From: Solirubrobacter ginsenosidimutans
Lineage (GTDB): Bacteria > Actinomycetota > Thermoleophilia > Solirubrobacterales > Solirubrobacteraceae
Assembly (NCBI RefSeq): GCF_027587205.1
Contig: NZ_JAPDOD010000005.1
Coordinates: 1-64,000, forward strand
Direction of reading: 5' to 3'
DNA length: 64,000 nucleotides
Shown: positions 59,324-64,000 of the stretch, one piece after another
How the letters are laid out: the number at the start of each line of letters is the position of its first letter
How positions within the stretch are numbered: position 1 is the stretch's first letter
Made by a program: the position numbers and the translations under genes
Notes under the pieces: model-generated
What the model was told of the DNA's origin: nothing
Seen by the model: the letters and a program-made list of their open reading frames with translations, nothing else
Databases searched by the model: none

Positions 59324-60089
59324 GGAACACCGGCGCACGCTTCTCGAAGAAGGCGGTGCGGCCCTCGAGCGCGTCCTCCGTCCCCGCGGTCGTCAATGAC
59401 GAGCGGATCTCGTTCTCCATCGGCGGCAGCGCGTACGCCTCGGCGAGGTTGCGCTTGGTCTCGAGCACGGCCACAGGAGGAAGTTTCGCGTAGCGCTCGG
59501 CGGTCGAGCGCGCGACCGCGTCCAGCTCCGCCGCGGGCGCCACCCACTGCGCCAGTTCCAGCGCACGGGACTCCACGCCGCTCAGCACGACGCCCTCGAA
59601 CAGCAGTCGCTTGGCGGTGCCGAGCCCGACGTGCCGCGTGAGCCGCTGCGCCGGCCCCTGGAAGCCGACCGCGGTCTCGGGAAGCCCGAACCGCGCGCGA
59701 TCGGACATCAGCCGCAGGTCGCAGGCCAGCGCGAACTCCGCGGCGTTGCCCAGGCAGACGCCGTCGATGACCGCGATCGTGATGAACGGGAGCACGTCGA
59801 ACGCGGCGAAGAGCGCGAACTCGGAGCGGATGTAGTGCGCCCACGTGTCGTCGTCCATGTCGGCGATGCGCCCGAGGTCCGCACCGCCGCTGAAGGTCCC
59901 GTCAGGCCCCTGCACGAGCAGCACGCGAACGTCGTCGCGGCCCGCGAGCTCGCTCGTCAGATCCAGGAACGCCTCGACGAACGGCAGGTTCATCGTGTTG
60001 GCCGGACTGCCGGTTGTGAAGCGCAGGTGCGCGATCCCGAGCTCGTCCGGGCCCGCGAGGTCGAGGACGTGCGTGGCTTCAGCCGGCAT
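59313..60089 (-). CDS. Enoyl-CoA hydratase/isomerase (crotonase family)
   Basis: 258 residues from the ATG at 60089 with GGAGGAGG upstream. Crotonase signatures: VLLVQGPDGTFSGGADLGRI (oxyanion loop) and ITIAVIDGVCLGNAAEFALACDLRLMSDRARFGLPETAVGFQGP. The first catalytic Glu of hydratases falls at NAAEFALACD; the Glu in GLPETAVG is also present. It likely adds water to, or isomerises, an enoyl-CoA in the pathway encoded by this operon. Overlaps the upstream CaiB gene by 11 bp. Confidence 0.92.
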   Translation of the reverse strand: MPAEATHVLDLAGPDELGIAHLRFTTGSPANTMNLPFVEAFLDLTSELAGRDDVRVLLVQGPDGTFSGGADLGRIADMDDDTWAHYIRSEFALFAAFDVLPFITIAVIDGVCLGNAAEFALACDLRLMSDRARFGLPETAVGFQGPAQRLTRHVGLGTAKRLLFEGVVLSGVESRALELAQWVAPAAELDAVARSTAERYAKLPPVAVLETKRNLAEAYALPPMENEIRSSLTTAGTEDALEGRTAFFEKRAPVFRGR

Positions 60090-61314
60090 GGGTGGGTTCC
60101 TCCTCCGCGGTGCGCACAGCACCGCTGCTGATCAGGTCATCGATGCGTGCGTCGTCCAGCGACAACACGCCGTGCAACACGTCGCGCGAGTGCTCGCCCA
60201 GCCGCGGGGCGGGCCCACCCGGCGCGACGCGCACGCCGGTCATGGGATGCGGTGCGGTCGGCACGAGCACGTCGCCGCGGCCCTCGATCCACACAGGCTG
60301 GAGCGTCCCGCGCTCGACCAGCGCCGGGTCGTCCGCGCACTCGGCGACACCGCGCACCCGCGCAGCCGGGACGCCGTGCGCGGCGAAGTGGTCGATCAGC
60401 GACTGCGCGGTCTCGAACTCGGCCGCCCAGGCTTCGATCTCGTCGTAGAGCTCGTCTTGGTGCTCCACCCGCCCCTCGGGTGAGCCGAAGTACGGCGTGT
60501 CCATGATCTCCGGCCGCCCCATCGCGGCCGCCACCCGCGCGAAGGCACGGTCGCCGGGCGCGCCGTAGGTGACGTACTCGCCGTCCTTGGTGCCGATGAT
60601 CGAGGCGGGCACGACGAGGGTGTGGCGGGTGCCGAAGCGCCCGAAGGAGCGCTCCCCGCCGGTGAACGTGTGCAGCACGACGGCGGCGTCGATCATCGTC
60701 ACGAGCGCGTCGAACGACGACAGGTCCAGCCGCGTCCCGAGCCCGGTCCGGGCCTGCCGGTAGAGCGCCGCGCCGATCGCCGCGAAGGCGTGCACGCCGA
60801 CGTTGCAGTCGGCGAGCGGCGTGCCGAAGAAGCTCGGCGGCTCGTCGCCGTCGCCATTGAGCATCATCAGCCCCGAGTAGGACTCGGCCACGTAGCCGAA
60901 GCCCGGCTTGTCGGCGTGCGGGCCGTAGCTGCCGAAGGTCGAGACCGAGCAGAAGATCAGCTCCGGCCGGCGCTCCAGCAGCGCGGCCACGTCGATGCCG
61001 AGCCGCTCGAGCGTGCCGTGGCTGAAGTTCTCCACGATCACGTCCGCCCAGTCGCAGAGCTCGAGCGCGAGCTCGACCGCCGCCGGCTGCTTGAGGTCGA
61101 GCACGACCGAGCGCTTGCCGCAGTTGTACTGCGCGAAGTGCGAGGTCAGCTTCGGCGCGTACTCGACCGGCACGTTGCGCAGCAGGTCGCCCGCGGGCGA
61201 CTCGATCTTGATCACGTCCGCGCCGTGATCGGCGAGCAGGCGCGTGCACATCGGCCCGGCGACGACATGCGAGAAGTCGAGGACCTTCAGGCCCGTGTAG
61301 GCGCCCTCAAGCAC
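60079..61314 (-). CDS. CaiB/BaiF family CoA transferase
   Basis: 411 residues from a GTG at 61314. Family III CoA-transferase signatures: GLKVLDFSHVVAGPMCTRLLADHGADVIKIESPAGD, NCGKRSVVLDLK, ADVIVENFSHGTLERLGID, and the catalytic Asp region in TPLADCNVGVHAF. C-terminal HGVPAARVRGVAECADDP is typical. It moves CoA from one carboxylic acid to another, activating the substrate acid or releasing the product. It overlaps the synthetase by 8 bp. Confidence 0.93.
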   Translation of the reverse strand: MLEGAYTGLKVLDFSHVVAGPMCTRLLADHGADVIKIESPAGDLLRNVPVEYAPKLTSHFAQYNCGKRSVVLDLKQPAAVELALELCDWADVIVENFSHGTLERLGIDVAALLERRPELIFCSVSTFGSYGPHADKPGFGYVAESYSGLMMLNGDGDEPPSFFGTPLADCNVGVHAFAAIGAALYRQARTGLGTRLDLSSFDALVTMIDAAVVLHTFTGGERSFGRFGTRHTLVVPASIIGTKDGEYVTYGAPGDRAFARVAAAMGRPEIMDTPYFGSPEGRVEHQDELYDEIEAWAAEFETAQSLIDHFAAHGVPAARVRGVAECADDPALVERGTLQPVWIEGRGDVLVPTAPHPMTGVRVAPGGPAPRLGEHSRDVLHGVLSLDDARIDDLISSGAVRTAEEEPTHAG

Positions 61315-62830
61315 TGAACACCGAGCCGTGCGCCTTGCTGAGCTGGTCCTTGGCGATCTTGCCGACCGGCGTGCGCGGGAACTCCTCGATGAAGCGCACC
61401 TCGCGTGGCGTCTTGAAGCCCGCCAGCCGCGCGCGTACGAACGCGCGCAGCTCGTCCTCAGTCGCGGCCTGGCCGGCGTGCAGGCGGACGACGGCGATCG
61501 CGCGCTCCTCGTAGAGCGGGTCCGGGATGCCGATCACGGCGACCTCGGCGATCGCGTCGTGCTCGGCCAGCACGTCCTCGATCTCCTTCGGGTAGATGTT
61601 CTCGCCGCCGGAGATGATCATCTCCTTGGCGCGCCCGGCCAGCCGGTAGTAGCCGTCGGCGTCGACCGAGACGAGGTCGCCGGTGCGCAGCCAGCCGTCG
61701 GCGTAGAACGCGGCCTCGGTCAGGTCCGGGCGGTTGAGGTAGTGGTCCATCACCGTGTCCGAGCGCACCAGCAACTCCCCCACCTCGCCCTCGGGGACGT
61801 CGGTGCCGAGCGGGTCGGCCACGCGCACCTCGTTGCCCGGCACCGGCAGCCCGAGCGCGCCGCGGTGGTCGAGGAACTCCTGCCCGCGCAGCGCCATCGT
61901 GTGCGGGCCGGACTCGGTGGAGCCGTAGCCGTGCACGAGGTCGGTGCCGGGGAAGTGCGAGGTGATGCCTTCGAAGAGCTTCTCGGTGGCGACGCTGCCG
62001 CCGACGTAGCACCCGCGCACCGAAGCGGTGTCGACGCCGTCCAGCGCACCCGACTCGAACAGCAGGTTGTAGTGGGCGGGGACGCCGATCAGATACGTCG
62101 CGCCGTCGGCGATCGCGCGACCGACGCGGTCGGTGTCGAAGGTGATGATCGTCGCCTTGCCGCCCTGGACGAGCGCCTGGTTGGGCACCGACCCGCCGCC
62201 GATGTGGAACTGGGGCCCGAAGAAGACCATGTGCTCGTTGCGGGTGACCTCGAAGGCGAGCGCGGACATGATCGAGTCGATGATCCGCTTGCGCTGGCTG
62301 CGGCAGACGCCCTTGGCCTGGCCGGTCGTGCCCGAGGTGAAGATGATCTCGTGCTGGGCGTGCTCGTCGTTGGGGACGCGGTCGATCGTCCCCGCGGTCG
62401 TGAGCAGCTCGGACCACGGCATCCACCCGGTCGCCTTGCCGGACACGGCCACCCGCGACCGCACGCTCGCCGGCATCGCCAGCCCGTCGAGCATCTCGGC
62501 GTACTCCGCGCCCGCCATCAGGCACGCGGGTTGCACGAGGTCGATCAGGCCCTCCATCTCGGGCCCGCGCAGCCAGTAGTTGAGCGGGCTGAACACGAGT
62601 CCCGCCTTGGCCGTCGCGAAGTACGCGATCAGGTACTCGACGCAGTTGCGCTCGAGCCACATGACGCGCTCGCCCGGGACCAGGCCGAGCCCCGCCAGCC
62701 CGCAGGCCAGCGCGTCGGTGACGCGGTCCAGCTCGGCGTAGGTCCACTCGTCCCCCGCGTCGCCGACGATCGCGATCCGCCGCCCGTAGGACGACGCGCA
62801 CCGTCGCAGCGTGTCCCTATGCGTCAGCAC
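61307..62830 (-). CDS. AMP-dependent acyl-CoA synthetase/ligase
   Basis: 507 residues from a GTG at 62830 with GAGGAGG upstream. The ANL superfamily motifs are present: P-loop IIFTSGTTGQAKGV, A5 GYGSTESGP, A7/A8 YADGWLRTGDLVSVDADGYYRLAGRAKEMIISGGENIYPKEIED and the catalytic Lys in TPVGKIAKDQL. It activates a carboxylic acid to its CoA ester through an acyl-AMP. Together with the LivF/LivG ATPases upstream it suggests uptake and activation of an external organic acid. Confidence 0.94.
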   Translation of the reverse strand: MLTHRDTLRRCASSYGRRIAIVGDAGDEWTYAELDRVTDALACGLAGLGLVPGERVMWLERNCVEYLIAYFATAKAGLVFSPLNYWLRGPEMEGLIDLVQPACLMAGAEYAEMLDGLAMPASVRSRVAVSGKATGWMPWSELLTTAGTIDRVPNDEHAQHEIIFTSGTTGQAKGVCRSQRKRIIDSIMSALAFEVTRNEHMVFFGPQFHIGGGSVPNQALVQGGKATIITFDTDRVGRAIADGATYLIGVPAHYNLLFESGALDGVDTASVRGCYVGGSVATEKLFEGITSHFPGTDLVHGYGSTESGPHTMALRGQEFLDHRGALGLPVPGNEVRVADPLGTDVPEGEVGELLVRSDTVMDHYLNRPDLTEAAFYADGWLRTGDLVSVDADGYYRLAGRAKEMIISGGENIYPKEIEDVLAEHDAIAEVAVIGIPDPLYEERAIAVVRLHAGQAATEDELRAFVRARLAGFKTPREVRFIEEFPRTPVGKIAKDQLSKAHGSVFSA

Positions 62831-62845
62831 GTGTCCAGCTCCTCC

Positions 62846-63547
62846 TCACACCAGATAGTCCGCCAGCAGGTCGGTCGGCAGCTCACCGCCCGCGCGCTCG
62901 GCGCGAACCGTCCCGCGCACGAGCACGTAGACGCGATCGGCGAGCTCGGCCGCCAGCGCCGTGTTCTGCTCGACCAGCAGGACCGCCACCCCCGTCGCCA
63001 CGGCCGTGCGCAGCATCTCGATCAGGTCGCGGATCATGATCGGCGCCAGGCCCATCGAGGGCTCGTCGATGGCCAGCAGCTTCGGCTCGCCCATCAGCCC
63101 GCGCGCGACGACCAGCATCTGCTGCTCGCCGCCCGACAGCAGCCCGGCGCGGTTGCCGCGCAGGCGCCCGAGCACCGGAAAGGCGTCGTACATCTCCGCC
63201 ACGCGCGCGGCCGCCTGCTTGGGCGAGCGGCCCTGCGCGCCGAGCAGCAGGTTCTCCTCGACCGTCAAAGACGCGAGCGTTCCGCGGCCCTCGGGGACGT
63301 GCGCCAGACCGGCGCGCGCGATCCGGTGCGGCCGCAGCGAACCGATCTCCGCGCCGTTGAGCTGCACCGAGCCCGAGCGTTCTCGCACGAGCCCGGAGAG
63401 CGTCCGCAGCAGCGTGGTCTTGCCCGCGCCGTTGGGCCCGACGACCGCCACGACCTCGCCCGCCCGCACGCTCAGTGCGACGTCGTCGAGCACGTGCACC
63501 TGGCCGTAGCGGGCGTTGAGCCCTTTGACCACCAGGACGTCGCTCAC
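62846..63547 (-). CDS. livF: Branched-chain amino acid-type ABC transporter ATPase LivF
   Basis: 233 residues. Walker A VGPNGAGKTTLL, Q-loop in LAHVPEGRGTLASLTVEENLLLG (typical LivF wording), signature LSGGEQQMLVVARGLM, Walker B LLAIDEPSMGLAP, and H-loop region AVLLVEQNTALA. It is one of two ATPases of a Liv-type high-affinity importer. Such importers carry branched-chain amino acids and also aromatic and dicarboxylic acids. It overlaps the LivG gene by 4 bp. The permeases and binding protein probably lie beyond the window. Confidence 0.94.
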   Translation of the reverse strand: MSDVLVVKGLNARYGQVHVLDDVALSVRAGEVVAVVGPNGAGKTTLLRTLSGLVRERSGSVQLNGAEIGSLRPHRIARAGLAHVPEGRGTLASLTVEENLLLGAQGRSPKQAAARVAEMYDAFPVLGRLRGNRAGLLSGGEQQMLVVARGLMGEPKLLAIDEPSMGLAPIMIRDLIEMLRTAVATGVAVLLVEQNTALAAELADRVYVLVRGTVRAERAGGELPTDLLADYLV

Positions 63548-64000
63548 AGCAGCTCACCTCCGAGGTAGGCGGCGCGCACCTTCGCGTCAGCCCACACCTC
63601 GTCGGGCGTGCCGAGCTTGATGACCTTGCCCCAGTCCAGCACCGCGATCCGGTCGCACACCTCGCTCACCAAGGCAACATTGTGTTCGATCAGGACCACG
63701 GCGAGACCTTCGCGGCTGGTGGAGCGGATCAGCTCGCCGATCTCCTTGGCCTCGGCCGGCGTCATTCCCGCCGTCGGTTCGTCGAGCAGCATCACCGACG
63801 GCTGCGCCGCGAGTGCCCGCGCGATCTCCACCCGCCGCCGCCGGCCGTAGGAGAGCGAGGAGACGGACACGTCGGCCACATCGCCCAGCCCGAGCCGATC
63901 GAGCAGCTCACGCGTCGCCGCCCGCTGCTCGCGCTCCTCGCGCCGGCGCACCCGCCAGAGCTGGAAGACGCGCCCCTTGAACGCCTGGTGACGGCCGGCG
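63544..64000 (-). CDS. livG: Branched-chain amino acid-type ABC transporter ATPase LivG (5' end outside window)
   Basis: The minus-strand frame is open to the window edge, so the start and Walker A lie outside. The visible C-terminal 150 residues contain RELLDRLGLGDVADVSVSSLSYGRRRRVEIARALAAQPSVMLLDEPTAGMTPAEAKEIGELI, the signature and Walker B of LivG-type ATPases. They also carry the H-loop LIEHNVALVSEVCDRIAVLDWGKVIKLGTPDEV. The C-terminal AYLGGELL matches LivG. The signature is SYGRRRR instead of LSxGQQ, a conservative LivG variant. Forms the importer ATPase pair with LivF. Confidence 0.92.
   Translation of the reverse strand, partial: AGRHQAFKGRVFQLWRVRRREEREQRAATRELLDRLGLGDVADVSVSSLSYGRRRRVEIARALAAQPSVMLLDEPTAGMTPAEAKEIGELIRSTSREGLAVVLIEHNVALVSEVCDRIAVLDWGKVIKLGTPDEVWADAKVRAAYLGGELL

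Overview
The window is high-GC chromosomal DNA with dense, mostly operonic genes, many GTG/TTG starts and stop/start overlaps, and many alanine-rich secreted proteins. Several ECF sigma factors, RTX-type calcium-binding proteins, a cyd operon and CoA/aromatic catabolism point to a soil actinobacterium. By gene style it best fits the Thermoleophilia/Solirubrobacterales; that placement is inference. No rRNA, tRNA, CRISPR array or insertion-sequence transposase was seen.

Region 1-13.1 kb: secreted carbohydrate-related proteins (a ThuA plus sugar-dehydrogenase fusion cut by the window edge, a Tat-exported sugar isomerase-like protein, a DUF4394 propeller protein, a large sugar-dehydrogenase/PKD protein), tatA, a fatty-acid desaturase, an alpha/beta hydrolase, an amidohydrolase and a zinc metallopeptidase. 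The DUF4394 and sugar-dehydrogenase proteins end in the same C-terminal module. Region 13.1-18.9 kb: a TetR regulator and a coupled aromatic-degradation operon (intradiol dioxygenase, phenol-type flavin monooxygenase, second flavoprotein, SnoaL-like protein), then an acetyltransferase.

Region 19.1-27.0 kb: the first highlight. Five translationally coupled minus-strand genes encode a class III cyclase/AAA/TPR protein, a VioB-like ferritin-domain protein, an unknown protein, a berberine-bridge-type FAD oxidase and a Crp/Fnr protein with an intact cyclic-nucleotide pocket. Near-identical 19-bp repeats with Crp/Fnr-like 5-N4-5 symmetry lie at both ends. Region 27.5-35.6 kb: a frameshifted PH-domain membrane protein, a histidine kinase/ANTAR pair, and divergent cydABDC, whose cydC carries two kinds of palindromic element in its coding sequence.

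Region 35.7-45.9 kb: an ECF42-type sigma factor with its DGPF partner, small secreted proteins, an ECF sigma/putative anti-sigma pair, a methyltransferase, an E1-like ThiF protein, an IclR regulator, and two back-to-back 5'-truncated genes (GntR-FCD regulator and class III aminotransferase) that look like the result of one deletion across their shared promoter. Region 45.9-54.9 kb: the second highlight, a two-gene TIR-SIR2 plus STAND-ATPase/WD40 operon resembling bacterial conflict/defence systems, flanked by three RTX-type secreted proteins. Region 54.9-64 kb: an ECF sigma factor divergent from an SDR/DUF4188/cupin operon across a large palindromic operator, then a CoA-dependent acid catabolism operon (LivG/LivF transporter ATPases, acyl-CoA synthetase, CaiB/BaiF transferase, enoyl-CoA hydratase, carboxyltransferase).
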